Shown in pieces: positions 1 to 8,194 of a stretch of 64,000 nucleotides of DNA. The stretch spans positions 186,001-250,000 of the forward strand of contig JAFOMG010000011.1 in NCBI GenBank assembly GCA_017418975.1, given 5' to 3'. The DNA comes from Sphingomonas sp. Lineage in GTDB: Bacteria; Pseudomonadota; Alphaproteobacteria; Sphingomonadales; Sphingomonadaceae. The position numbers were made by a program, and so were the translations under genes. The notes beneath the pieces are model-generated. The model was given only the letters and a program-made list of their open reading frames with translations, was not told the DNA's origin and ran no database searches. Every line of letters starts with the position of its first letter. Position 1 is the stretch's first letter.

Positions 1-237
1 GCGCCGACCAGGGCCGCCTGCCGGATCATCCGGCCGGCGCGAGCATCTAGGGCGGATCGCGCTTCGATCCGGGGCCGCGCCGCCATCGGCGGACCCCGCC
101 CTGTCCGGCGAAACCGGGAAGATGGGCGCGCCGGGATCCGCCGCGTGCACGACCTTTGCGATCTTCCGCGCGCCGGCCCGGCCCGCGATATAGGGAATCC
201 GGCGGAGGCGCGGCCCAGGCTCGCGTCGGCGCCGGGC

Positions 238-1311
238 CTAGGCGAGCTTCAGCGGCAGCCGGACCGCCGCCCGGAACCCGTCCGCGACGGCACCGGTCTC
301 GAGCGACGCCTCGCCGGCGAACAGCATCTCGAGCCGCGCCCGGGTATTGGCCAGGCCGATGCCCCGGCCCGGTCGGACCGGGGCCGCCGCCGGTGCCGGT
401 GCCGATCGGTTCTCCACGGTCAGCACCAGCTGCGTGCCGGCCCGGGCCGCCGCGATGCGGAGGCTCGCCGTCCCGGCGCTCGCCTCGACGCCGTGCTTGA
501 TCGCGTTCTCCACCAGCGGCTGGAGGAGGAAGCCCGGCACCAGGGCTCCATGCAGCGTGGCGGGGGCATCGGTCTCCACCCTCAGCCGTTCGCCGAAGCG
601 CGCCTGCTCCAGGTCGAGATAGCATTCGATCAGCTCGAGCTCGCGCGCCAGCGGCACTTCGGACCCGTCCAGGTCCATCGCCGCATGCAGGAACTCGGCC
701 AGGCCTTCCGCCAGCCGGTTGGCCTCGTCCGCCCGGCCGAGCGTGATCAGCGCCGAAAAGGCGTTCAGCGAATTGTACAGGAAATGCGGGTTGAGCTGGA
801 GCCGCAACAGGGCGAGCTCGGCGCGTAGCCGGGCGATCTCGGCACGGGCCAGCTCGCGCTCGCGGCTGCGGATCCGCTGGAGCACGCCGGTCACCACGAA
901 GACGGCGCCGGCACAGGCATAGATCAGGAAATAGATGATCCGGACGATCAGCGTCTCCTCGGGCGAATGCGTCGAGAGGCGGGTGGGGAGCAGGCCATGG
1001 ACGAGCGCCTGGATGCCGAAATCGCTCGCGGTCTGGATCGCCGCCGCGCCCGCCAGCGCGATCAGGGTGATCGCCACGCCCAGCCAGAGCGGCTTCCCGT
1101 TGCCGGCGGAGAGGCCGAGGTAGACGGTCACGGTCAGCGCCGCGCCGGAGAGCATCACGCCGGCCTGCGCCACCCATTCGGCGCCGCGGAGCTGGTCGGC
1201 GGCGGCCAGGCTGGGCAGCAGGATCGCCGCGATGCCGATCCACAGGATCGCGCCGAGCTGGGCGGCCTGGCGAGGCGGGGGAAGCTGGAAGTCGAGCCTG
1301 GGCATGCGCAT
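238..1311 (-). CDS. LytS/YehU-type sensor histidine kinase
   Basis: About 357 residues. The N-terminal half has several hydrophobic segments that look like four or more membrane helices. The cytoplasmic half carries the His_kinase (PF06580) signature NPHFLYNSLNAF with phospho-accepting His at about residue 176, then an ATPase domain with N-box LVENAIKHGV and G-box GRGIGLANTRARL. Family members autophosphorylate and signal to LytTR-type response regulators. No partner regulator is visible; it may lie beyond the window edge. The start at 1311 (MRMPRLDF) is preferred because longer frames run into the divergent tldD start at 1392. Two nearby ATGs (1305, 1356) are alternatives. The signal sensed is unknown. 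Confidence 0.88.
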   Translation of the reverse strand: MRMPRLDFQLPPPRQAAQLGAILWIGIAAILLPSLAAADQLRGAEWVAQAGVMLSGAALTVTVYLGLSAGNGKPLWLGVAITLIALAGAAAIQTASDFGIQALVHGLLPTRLSTHSPEETLIVRIIYFLIYACAGAVFVVTGVLQRIRSRERELARAEIARLRAELALLRLQLNPHFLYNSLNAFSALITLGRADEANRLAEGLAEFLHAAMDLDGSEVPLARELELIECYLDLEQARFGERLRVETDAPATLHGALVPGFLLQPLVENAIKHGVEASAGTASLRIAAARAGTQLVLTVENRSAPAPAAAPVRPGRGIGLANTRARLEMLFAGEASLETGAVADGFRAAVRLPLKLA

Positions 1312-1391
1312 CCGGAGCGGTTTCTGGGGCAGTGGCCGCCGCCGGTGCGAAGCCATATGGCGTCCGTCGGCGGCTTCCCTATATCTGGGGC

Positions 1392-2813
1392 ATGTACAGC
1401 GATCCACGCAACTTCCTCTATCGCGACGGTTTCGATCCCGATGCCGCGGCGACGCTCACCGCCGAGGCGCTTCGCGGCGCGGAAGATGGCGAACTCTATC
1501 TCCAATATCGCAAGACCGAGGCGTTCGGCTTCGACGACGGCCGGCTGAAGACCGCCTCGTTCGACACGCAATCGGGCTTCGGCCTGCGGGCGGTATCGGG
1601 GGAGACGACGGCGTTCGCCCATGCCAACGAGATCTCGCCCGCGGCGATTCGCCGCGCCGCCGAGACGATGGCGCTGATCGATCCGTCGAAACGGGCCAAG
1701 GCCCCGCCGCCCCAGGGCAACAACCGCCATCTCTACACCCATGCCGATCCGCTCGACCTGGTGCCCTTCGCCGACAAGGTGAATCTGTGCCAGGCGATCG
1801 ACGCCGCCGCCCGCGCCCGCGATCCGCGGGTGGCGCAGGTCTCGGTCGGGCTCACCGGCTCGTGGAGCGTGGTCGAGATCGTGCGGCCGGACGGCTTCGT
1901 CGCCACCGATGTCCGCCCGCTGGTCCGCCTCAACGTGTCGATCGTGGTCGAGCAGAACGGCCGGCGCGAGACCGGCAGCTTCGGCCTGGGCGGCCGCACC
2001 CTCTACGACAATCTCTTCCGGCCCGAGACCTGGAACCGCGCGATCGACGAGGCGCTGGCCCAGGCGCTGGTCAATCTCGACGCGGTCGACGCGCCGGCGG
2101 GCGACATGACCGTGCTGTGCGGCCCGGGCTGGCCTGGGGTGCTGCTCCACGAGGCGGTGGGCCATGGGCTCGAAGGCGATTTCAACCGCAAGGGCACCTC
2201 GGCCTTTTCGGGCCGGATCGGCGAGCGGGTCGCGGCGCCGGGAGTCACGGTGGTCGATGACGGATCCCTTCTCGACCGGCGCGGCTCGCTGTCGATCGAC
2301 GACGAAGGCACGCCGACTCGCGAGACGGTCCTCATCGAGGACGGCATTCTCAAGGGCTATATGCAGGATCGGCTGAATGCCCGGCTGATGGGCGTGGCGC
2401 CCACCGGCAACGGCCGTCGCGAATCCTTCCAGCACGCGCCGATGCCGCGCATGACCAACACCTTCATGAAGGGCGGCCGGGACGATCCCGCCGAGCTGCT
2501 GCGCCGCGTGAAGAAGGGCATCTACGCCAAGTCGTTCGGCGGCGGGCAGGTGGACATCGTCTCGGGCAAGTTCGTCTTCTCCTGCACCGAGGCGTACAAG
2601 ATCGAGGACGGCAAGCTGGGCGCCCCGATCAAGGGCGCGACGCTGATCGGCGACGGCCCCTCGGTGCTCACCCGCGTCACCGGCATCGGCAACGACTTCG
2701 CGCTCGACGAGGGCGTCGGCATGTGCGGCAAGGGCGGGCAGAGCGTGCCGGCCGGCGTCGGCCAGCCGACGCTGCTGGTCGAGGGGCTGACGGTGGGCGG
2801 CACCGCCGCATGA
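1392..2813 (+). CDS. tldD: Metalloprotease TldD
   Basis: 473 residues, the usual TldD length. TldD is the catalytic half of the TldD/TldE(PmbA) protease that clips unfolded or leader peptides (microcin B17 maturation, CcdA turnover). The zinc motif HEAVGHGLEGD is present, with His253, Glu254 and His258, and the glycine-rich C-terminus ends in TLLVEGLTVGGTAA. I chose the ATG at 1392 (MYSDPRNFLYRDG) over an upstream in-frame ATG because homologues begin near this point and it leaves a short gap to the divergent kinase. Its TGA overlaps the ATG of the next gene, so the two are probably translationally coupled. No tldE is seen in the window. Confidence 0.93.
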   Translation: MYSDPRNFLYRDGFDPDAAATLTAEALRGAEDGELYLQYRKTEAFGFDDGRLKTASFDTQSGFGLRAVSGETTAFAHANEISPAAIRRAAETMALIDPSKRAKAPPPQGNNRHLYTHADPLDLVPFADKVNLCQAIDAAARARDPRVAQVSVGLTGSWSVVEIVRPDGFVATDVRPLVRLNVSIVVEQNGRRETGSFGLGGRTLYDNLFRPETWNRAIDEALAQALVNLDAVDAPAGDMTVLCGPGWPGVLLHEAVGHGLEGDFNRKGTSAFSGRIGERVAAPGVTVVDDGSLLDRRGSLSIDDEGTPTRETVLIEDGILKGYMQDRLNARLMGVAPTGNGRRESFQHAPMPRMTNTFMKGGRDDPAELLRRVKKGIYAKSFGGGQVDIVSGKFVFSCTEAYKIEDGKLGAPIKGATLIGDGPSVLTRVTGIGNDFALDEGVGMCGKGGQSVPAGVGQPTLLVEGLTVGGTAA

Positions 2814-3313
2814 GATCGGCCGGGCGTCGCCTTCACGCGGCGCTCGCCACCTGGCCCGATGCGCAAGGCTGGCGGCAGGCGGGGCGGGAACTGCTCTGGG
2901 GGCTGCCCGCCATTGCCTTGCTCGCGTTCGTGACCGGGCTTGCCCGGTTCGATCCGATGCCGTTCGGCGCGCGCTGGCTCGCTTTCTTCTTCGGCCTGAT
3001 GCTGGTGCCCGCACTGGGCGAGGAACTGGCGTTTCGCGCGCTGCTCGTGCCCAGGCCGGATCAGCCCTTCCCGGCATGGCAGGCGGTGCTGGCCGTCACT
3101 GCCTTTCTCCTCTGGCATCCCTTGCAGGTGCTCGGCTTCGGTCCGGCCTGGTCGGCGCTCTTCCTCGATCCGCGGTTCCTGGCGATCGTCGCGGTGCTGG
3201 GCGCGCTGCTTGTCCGCCTCTATCGCGCGACCGGCAGCATCTGGCCTTGCGTCGCCACGCACTGGCTTGTCGTCGCGGCATGGAAGCTGTTGTTCGCCGG
3301 GCCGATCGGATAG
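2810..3313 (+). CDS. CPBP-family intramembrane metalloprotease (Abi/CAAX-like)
   Basis: 167 residues with about five hydrophobic segments. The family signature EELAFRALLVP (EExxxR) lies near residue 70. Downstream come a WHPLQVL histidine segment and a final THWLVVAAWK, as in CAAX-protease/bacteriocin-processing (CPBP) membrane proteases. The real start is the ATG that overlaps the tldD stop (ATGA); an upstream in-frame ATG would lie wholly inside tldD. The coupling puts two different proteases in one transcript. The substrate is unknown. Confidence 0.82.
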   Translation: MRSAGRRLHAALATWPDAQGWRQAGRELLWGLPAIALLAFVTGLARFDPMPFGARWLAFFFGLMLVPALGEELAFRALLVPRPDQPFPAWQAVLAVTAFLLWHPLQVLGFGPAWSALFLDPRFLAIVAVLGALLVRLYRATGSIWPCVATHWLVVAAWKLLFAGPIG

Positions 3314-3322
3314 GATCCGGGC

Positions 3323-4255
3323 ATGACCCAGGCGTTGCCCCCACTCGACTGGTCCGGCTGGCGCGAAACCGCGCGGCACCTGCACCTGATCACCCAGATG
3401 ATCGGCAAGATCCGCCTCGCGCGGACGCCCTGGCTCAACCATGGCTGGCACGTGGCGCTCTATCCCATGGTGCATGGCCTCACCACCGGCCCGATCCCCT
3501 GTGCCGAGGCGACGCTCCAGCTCGATCTCGATCTGCAGGCGGGCGAACTCCGCCTCGCCACCGATGCCGGGGGCGAGGCCAGCCTGCCGCTCGGCCCGGG
3601 CAGCATCGCCGATTTCCACGCGGCGCTGACCGGCGCGCTCGCCGCGCTGGGCACGCCGGTGAAGTTCAACGGCGTGCCCAGCGAGATGCCGGATGCCGTC
3701 CCCTTCGCGCAGGACGTCGAGCCCCGCCCATGGGATGGCGAGGCGGTGCGCGATTTCCACCGCGCGCTGCTCTGGATCGATCGCGTCTTCCAGCAGTTCC
3801 GCACCGGCTTTCTGGGCAAGGCCAGCCCGGTGCATTTCTTCTGGGGCAGCTTCGACCTGGCAGTGACGCGCTTCTCCGGGCGGACGGCCCCGCTGCATCC
3901 GGGGGGCATTGCCGGCCTGCCCGATGCGGTGACCTGCGAAGCCTATAGCCATGAAGAGGCCAGCGCCGGCTTCTGGCCCGGGAACGACGCGTTCCCGAAG
4001 GCGGCCTTCTACGCCTATGGCTATCCGGCGCCCGCCGGCCATGCCGAAGCGCGGATCCCGGCGCCCGCTTATTACGATGCCGCGCTCGGCGAATGGCTGC
4101 TCGATTATGATGCGGTGCGCTCGGCGGAAGATCCGCAGGCGGTGCTGCGCGCCTTCCTCCAGGCGAGCTATGATGCCGTCGCCGATCTCGGCCATTGGGA
4201 CCGCGCCCATCTCGAATGCGTGCCGGGCATCCCGCGCCGCCCGCGCCAGGTATAG
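3323..4255 (+). CDS. DUF5996 family protein
   Basis: 310 residues, soluble, no signal peptide. It matches my recollection of the DUF5996 family: an N-terminal WLNHGWHVALYPMVHGLTTG segment, a central VHFFWGSFDLAVTRFSGR segment, and a C-terminal EASAGFWPGND stretch followed by several aromatic residues. Function is unknown; the conserved His, Trp and Tyr residues suggest a binding pocket. It starts 9 bases after the CPBP protease stop and ends 8 bases before the next gene, so it belongs to a tight run of small genes after tldD. Confidence 0.75.
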   Translation: MTQALPPLDWSGWRETARHLHLITQMIGKIRLARTPWLNHGWHVALYPMVHGLTTGPIPCAEATLQLDLDLQAGELRLATDAGGEASLPLGPGSIADFHAALTGALAALGTPVKFNGVPSEMPDAVPFAQDVEPRPWDGEAVRDFHRALLWIDRVFQQFRTGFLGKASPVHFFWGSFDLAVTRFSGRTAPLHPGGIAGLPDAVTCEAYSHEEASAGFWPGNDAFPKAAFYAYGYPAPAGHAEARIPAPAYYDAALGEWLLDYDAVRSAEDPQAVLRAFLQASYDAVADLGHWDRAHLECVPGIPRRPRQV

Positions 4256-4263
4256 CCGGCGGC

Positions 4264-4815
4264 ATGGCCCGGTTCTTCGATGCGCTTTCGGACGATCATC
4301 GCGCCTTCATCGCTCGCCAGCCCCTGTTCTTCGTCGCCACCGCCGCGGCCGGCGGCCGCGTCAATCTCAGCCCCAAGGGCATGGACTGTTTCCGGGTGCT
4401 CGGGCCCGATCGCATAGCCTATCTCGACGTCGCCGGATCGGGGAACGAGACTCATGCCCATCTGGTCGCCGATGGGCGCATCACCCTGATGTTCTGCGCG
4501 TTCGACAATCCCGCGCTGATCCTGCGCCTCTATGGCCGCGCCGTGCCGGTGCTGCCCCAGGACGAAGGCTGGGCGGCGCTGCGGGCGCATTTCACGCTGC
4601 TGCCGGGCACGCGCCAGATCTTCGACATGACGGTGGAGAGCGTCCAGACCTCGTGCGGCTGGGGCGTGCCGCACATGCGCTTCGAGCGCGAGCGCGAGAC
4701 GCTCGCCAAATATCATGCGACGCACGATTCCGCGCTGCGCTTCGCCAAATATGCGGTGCGCACGCACAGCATCGACGGGCTGCCCGTCCGCAACCCCACG
4801 CAGGAGCCCGGCTGA
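4264..4815 (+). CDS. Pyridoxamine 5'-phosphate oxidase family protein
   Basis: 183 residues. The N-terminus (FFVATAAAGGRVNLSPKG) is the typical opening strand of the split-barrel flavin-binding fold. It is followed by YLDVAGSGNETHAHLVADGRITLMFC, a pattern found in F420/FMN-dependent PNPOx-like proteins. The true substrate and cofactor cannot be told from sequence. The start MARFFDAL at 4264 is chosen over an upstream frame that overlaps the DUF5996 gene. The stop overlaps the next ATG by one base (TGATG). Confidence 0.8.
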   Translation: MARFFDALSDDHRAFIARQPLFFVATAAAGGRVNLSPKGMDCFRVLGPDRIAYLDVAGSGNETHAHLVADGRITLMFCAFDNPALILRLYGRAVPVLPQDEGWAALRAHFTLLPGTRQIFDMTVESVQTSCGWGVPHMRFERERETLAKYHATHDSALRFAKYAVRTHSIDGLPVRNPTQEPG

Positions 4816-5024
4816 TGCCGCTCGTCGAACTGGGCCGGTACGACCGGCAGGAAGCCTTTATCGTTCAGGGCCGGCTGGAGGACGAGGCCATCCCCAGCTT
4901 CGTGTTCGACGCCGGGACCAGCATCGCCGATGGCTCGTACCTGCTGATCCCGGTGCGCGTGATGGTGGACGACGAGGATCTGGCGCGGGCGCGCGCGATC
5001 CTCGACGCCGCTCGGTTCAGGTGA
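4815..5024 (+). CDS. DUF2007-type small protein
   Basis: 69 residues. The pattern (MPLVELGRYDRQEAFIVQGRLE at the start, then VFDAGTSIAD, a hydrophobic strand LLIPVRVMV, and DDEDLARARAIL) fits the small DUF2007 'putative signal transducing protein' domain, a ferredoxin-like fold of unknown role. It is translationally coupled to the preceding PNPOx-family gene through TGATG. Its end overlaps the convergent gene at 5017 by 8 bases. Confidence 0.7.
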   Translation: MPLVELGRYDRQEAFIVQGRLEDEAIPSFVFDAGTSIADGSYLLIPVRVMVDDEDLARARAILDAARFR

Positions 5025-5472
5025 CGATCCTGACGGGCATCGTCGCGATTTCCTTGCCGTCGCAGAAGATCGTGACGGCCCGGTATTTCGGCAGCGCCGG
5101 CTTGACCTCGGCCTTCACGTCCTGAGTCGTCACGACCTGCGGGACCGGACCGGTCGGCGCGGTGGCGATGAAATCGAAGCGCTGGGTCGGCGGCAGGGCC
5201 TTGTCGAGGATGCCCCGATGGAGCGCCAGCTTCCAGCCGGCCGTGGGCGTGGTCGCCTTTCCGAGCACATGAAGCGTCGGCGTGGAACCGGGCCCGGGCA
5301 TCTTGTCGAGCCATGCCTTCCAGCCCGTCGTCTTGACTCTCACACAGGCATTGGCCGGCACGGCCGATGCATCCGCGGCGGCGGGAAGCGATGCCTCCCT
5401 GGCATCCAATGCCGTATAGCCGGCGGCGAGCATCGCAACGAGGGCCAGCGACGGCCAAGATAAAGCCTGCAT
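5017..5472 (-). CDS. Secreted protein of unknown function
   Basis: About 151 residues. The N-terminus MQALSWPSLALVAMLAAGYTALDA reads as a Sec signal peptide or membrane anchor. The mature part has a Cys-Val-Arg strand, TPTLHVLGKATT, and a Cys near the C-terminus (IFCDGKEIATMPVRIVT), so one disulfide is possible. I do not recognise a family. The ATG at 5472 sits 8 bases from GGGGAG; an ATG two codons upstream (5478) is the alternative. It lies downstream of the tetR-like gene on the same strand and may be co-transcribed. Its start region is complementary to a sequence in its own leader (see 5465-5568). Confidence 0.6.
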   Translation of the reverse strand: MQALSWPSLALVAMLAAGYTALDAREASLPAAADASAVPANACVRVKTTGWKAWLDKMPGPGSTPTLHVLGKATTPTAGWKLALHRGILDKALPPTQRFDFIATAPTGPVPQVVTTQDVKAEVKPALPKYRAVTIFCDGKEIATMPVRIVT

Positions 5473-5568
5473 GTCCATTTCTCCCCATGAGTCGTGGTGC
5501 GGGGATGCTGCGCTCGTTCTACTGGAAGTCAAACGGGTTCGGCGCCGAAATGGACATGTAATGCAGGC
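5465..5568 (-). promoter_or_regulatory. Long-range leader stem that would bury the start codon
   Basis: On the minus strand the leader copy (5568 to 5547) begins GCCTGCAT and ends GTCCATTTC, with TACAT between. The start region (5481 to 5465) reads GAAATGGACATGCAGGC. All 17 bases of the start region can pair with the leader copy, leaving only the 5-base TACAT bulge and a 65-base loop. Both candidate ATGs of the secreted-protein gene fall inside the duplex. The pairing is read directly; a regulatory role (thermometer or other cis-acting switch) is inference. The repeat could also be a leftover inverted duplication. Confidence 0.4.
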
Positions 5569-5594
5569 CGGCCGATTGCCGATTGATAATAAAG

Positions 5595-6233
5595 CTATTT
5601 AGTTTCGCCGTCGGGATTTCGAAGAGTATTTGGTTCGGCCAGCAACAGGGCGGTCGCTTTCTTCGCGATCGCGATCAGCTCGTCGCGCGGCGTGCCGGCC
5701 CGGGCGCGGGTGCTCAGCGAATGGATCACCGAAGAGGCGACCTGCGCATCGCCGCGCGGGTCGGCGCTTCCCGCCTGCGCCATCAGCCGCTCGATCCAGC
5801 CGTCCTGCAATGCCATGAACGCGGCCAGCGCTGCGCGGATGTCCGGATCGGTAACCGCTTCGGCCGCCGCGGTATTCACCGCGATGCAGCCCGAGGGGCC
5901 ATGTTCGCCGGTCAGAAAGCCTTCGATCGCGCCGAGGAACAGCGCCTTGAGCATCTTCTCCGGTGGATAGCCCATCGCGTGGAGCGCCGCGAAGGTCGAA
6001 TCGATCACGGCATGGGTGCGCGCCAGGCCGGCGAGATACAGCGCCTTCTTGTCGCCGAACGTCGCATAGAGGCTCGGCCGGTTCACGCCGGTCGCCGCGG
6101 CCAGCTCGTCGAGCGAAGTGTTGGAATAGCCGAGCGTGCGAAAACGCTGGAGCGCGGCGCGCAACGCCGCCTCCTCGTCGAACTTGCGCGGCCGTCCCCG
6201 CCCGCGCGGCGCTGTTTTTGTATCGTTTCGCAT
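5595..6233 (-). CDS. TetR/AcrR-family transcriptional regulator
   Basis: 212 residues. After a basic N-terminus (RGRGRPRKFDEE) comes the TetR helix-turn-helix: ALQRFRTLGYSNTSLDELA, then TGVNRPSLYATFGDKKALY. The C-terminal ligand domain includes GPSGCIAVNTAAAE, common in the group that controls dehydrogenases and glutathione transferases. The ATG at 6233 is chosen because upstream in-frame sequence would cross into the divergent GST gene. The 60-base divergent spacer holds a candidate operator. Likely role: ligand-relieved repression of itself and the GST gene. Confidence 0.88.
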   Translation of the reverse strand: MRNDTKTAPRGRGRPRKFDEEAALRAALQRFRTLGYSNTSLDELAAATGVNRPSLYATFGDKKALYLAGLARTHAVIDSTFAALHAMGYPPEKMLKALFLGAIEGFLTGEHGPSGCIAVNTAAAEAVTDPDIRAALAAFMALQDGWIERLMAQAGSADPRGDAQVASSVIHSLSTRARAGTPRDELIAIAKKATALLLAEPNTLRNPDGETK

Positions 6234-6251
6234 TAAATTCCTTGACGCCCC

Positions 6252-6279
6252 GATTTTTGTGCGGGATCGTATAAAAATC
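6252..6279. promoter_or_regulatory. Candidate TetR operator between regulator and GST genes
   Basis: Perfect 7-base arms GATTTTT (6252-6258) and AAAAATC (6273-6279) are separated by 14 bases, with three further matching pairs inside (T6260/A6271, C6262/G6269, G6263/C6268). The element occupies the middle of the 60-base spacer and overlaps a TATAAA-like box at 6270. The dyad is seen directly; binding by the adjacent TetR protein is inferred from position. Confidence 0.5.
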
Positions 6280-6293
6280 AAGGGAGACTCGCC

Positions 6294-6908
6294 ATGAAGC
6301 TCTATTTCACGCCCTTCGCCTGCTCGCTCGCGGCGCGCATCGCGCTCGAGGAAGCCGGGCTCGACGCCGAATATGTCCAGGTGCCCCAGGATCTGCGCCT
6401 GGCGGACGGGCGCGATTTCACCGAGATCTCGCCGATGGGCTATGTCCCCGCGATCGAGACCGGCACCGGCTTCGTGCTCACCGAAGGTCCGGCGGTTCTC
6501 ACCTATATCGCCGAGCTGGCGCCCGAAGGCGCGCTCAGCTTCACCGGCTTTTCCGACGGGCATTACCGGATGCTCGCCTGGCTGAACTTCGTCAGCACGG
6601 AGCTGCACAAGGCAGTGTTCATGCCGATCCTCGGCAAGGGCTATGGCGCGGCCGAGCAGGATGCCGCCCGGGCCCGCCATGCCCGGCCCTTCGCCGTGCT
6701 GTCCAGGCATCTCGAGGGCCGCGAATATCTCGACGATCGCTTTACCGTGGCGGACGCCTATCTGCTCGCGGTGCTCAACTGGTGCGAATATTCGAAGGTG
6801 CCGCTTGCCGAATGGCCGGTGCTGTCGGCCTATCGCGAGCGCGTTCGCGCCCGCCCGGCGGTGGCCCGGGCGATGGCCGCCGAATGGCCGCTGCTCCAGG
6901 CGGCCTGA
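6294..6908 (+). CDS. Glutathione S-transferase family protein
   Basis: 204 residues. The N-terminal thioredoxin-like domain (MKLYFTPFACSLAARIALEEAG) has the beta-class FACSL segment with a Cys near residue 10, the typical catalytic position. It is followed by SPMGYVPAIETGTGFVLTEGPAVLTYIA (cis-Pro and the Glu-Gly-Pro glutathione-binding site). The C-terminal all-helical domain contains FTVADAYLLAVLNW, the N-capping box. Expected role: glutathione conjugation or peroxide detoxification in the cytoplasm. It is transcribed away from the TetR-family gene and followed by a strong terminator. A GGGAG Shine-Dalgarno sequence lies just upstream. Confidence 0.9.
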   Translation: MKLYFTPFACSLAARIALEEAGLDAEYVQVPQDLRLADGRDFTEISPMGYVPAIETGTGFVLTEGPAVLTYIAELAPEGALSFTGFSDGHYRMLAWLNFVSTELHKAVFMPILGKGYGAAEQDAARARHARPFAVLSRHLEGREYLDDRFTVADAYLLAVLNWCEYSKVPLAEWPVLSAYRERVRARPAVARAMAAEWPLLQAA

Positions 6909-6960
6909 TCTTCCTCCCGGGCTCCGGGCGTGGCCGCATCGCGGCCTCTCCCGCCACACC

Positions 6961-6993
6961 TGCCCCTTCCGCCTGCGCGGGAGGGGCATTTTT
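6961..6993 (+). terminator. Rho-independent terminator after the GST gene
   Basis: An 11-base-pair stem (TGCCCCTTCCG with CGGGAGGGGCA, one T-G wobble) with a 6-base loop is followed directly by TTTTT. It separates the GST gene from the carotenoid cluster. Confidence 0.85.
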
Positions 6994-7030
6994 GTTGGAA
7001 TCGCGCGAATCGCTGGGTTAGGTTTGTGCC

Positions 7031-8194
7031 ATGCCCGCAACGATCAACTGCGACGTGGCGATTGTCGGCGGGGGCCTGGCCGGCGGGCTGATCGCGCTCG
7101 CCCTGCGCCGCAAGCGCCCGGATTGCGACGTGCGCATCGTCGAGGGCGGCAGCCGGATCGGCGGCAACCATCTCTGGTCCTTCTTCGCCACCGATGTCGC
7201 GCCGGGGGATCGCTGGCTCACCGCGCCGCTGATCGGGCATGGCTGGACCAGCTACGACGTCGCCTTTCCGGCGGTCTCGCGGACCTTGCGCACCGGCTAT
7301 TATTCGATCGAATCGCGCCGGCTCGACCAGGTCGTCCGCGCCGAGCTGCCCGCGCAGGCGGTGATGACGCGGCGCAAGGTGCTTGCCGCCAGTCCCACCG
7401 CGGTCGTCCTTGCCGATGGCGACCGGATCGAGGCCAAGGGCGTGATCGATTGCCGCGGGCCCGCCGATCTCGCGGCGCTGCGCTGCGGCTGGCAGAAATT
7501 CTACGGCCGCGAGCTGGCGCTGGCCGAAGCGCACGGCCTGGCACGGCCGAAGCTGATGGACGCGACCGTCGAGCAGCTGGACGGCTACCGGTTCGTCTAT
7601 GCGCTGCCGTTCGGCCCCACCTGCGCGTTCGTCGAGGACACCTATTACAGCGACACCCCGGATTTCGATGCGGCGCTGCTCGGCGCGCGGATCGACGCCT
7701 ATGCCGATGCGCGCGGCTGGCAGGTCGATCGCGTCGTGCGCGAGGAGGGTGGCGCGCTGCCCGTGGTGATGGGCGGCGACTTCGAGGCCTATTGGCAGGC
7801 GGGCGGCAACAAGGTCGCCAAGGCGGGCGGGCGCGCCGGCCTGTTCCATCCGCTCACCAGCTACGCGCTGCCCGATGCGGTGCGCACCGCCACGCTGGTC
7901 GCGGCCGCGAGCGACCTGGGCGGGCCGGCGCTGCACCGGCTGCTGCACGATTTCGCCCGATCGACATGGCGCCGGCGCCATTTCTACCGCATGCTCGCCG
8001 CCATGTTGTTCAAGGCCGCCGAACCCGCGGAGCGCTACCGCATCCTCCAGCGCTTCTACCGGCTCGATCCGCAGCTGATCGGGCGCTTCTATGCCGGGCA
8101 TTCCACCCTGGCCGATCGCCTGCGCCTGGTTTCGGGCAGGCCGCCGGTGCCGATCGGCCGCGCGCTCTCGGCGATCCGGGAGTCGTTCCGGTGA
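7031..8194 (+). CDS. crtY: Lycopene beta-cyclase CrtY
   Basis: 387 residues. It has the N-terminal dinucleotide-binding signature VAIVGGGLAGGLIALAL and the CrtY-type segments GGNHLWSFFATDV, YSIESRRLDQV and YALPFGPTCAFVEDTYYSD. The C-terminal FYRLDPQLIGRFYAG resembles the conserved end of bacterial CrtY. It converts the psi ends of lycopene to beta rings, giving beta-carotene at the membrane. It is the first gene of the crt cluster; its TGA overlaps the GTG start of crtI (GTGA). It starts about 38 bases after the GST terminator, so its promoter must be very close. Confidence 0.93.
   Translation: MPATINCDVAIVGGGLAGGLIALALRRKRPDCDVRIVEGGSRIGGNHLWSFFATDVAPGDRWLTAPLIGHGWTSYDVAFPAVSRTLRTGYYSIESRRLDQVVRAELPAQAVMTRRKVLAASPTAVVLADGDRIEAKGVIDCRGPADLAALRCGWQKFYGRELALAEAHGLARPKLMDATVEQLDGYRFVYALPFGPTCAFVEDTYYSDTPDFDAALLGARIDAYADARGWQVDRVVREEGGALPVVMGGDFEAYWQAGGNKVAKAGGRAGLFHPLTSYALPDAVRTATLVAAASDLGGPALHRLLHDFARSTWRRRHFYRMLAAMLFKAAEPAERYRILQRFYRLDPQLIGRFYAGHSTLADRLRLVSGRPPVPIGRALSAIRESFR

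Noticed and set aside
1..237. Possible gene ends at the left edge: a 16-codon plus-strand frame ending at 50, and a minus-strand ATG at 29 (MIRQAALVG)
   Set aside because: Too short to decide either. I see no ribosome-binding or domain evidence, so the first 237 bases are left unannotated.
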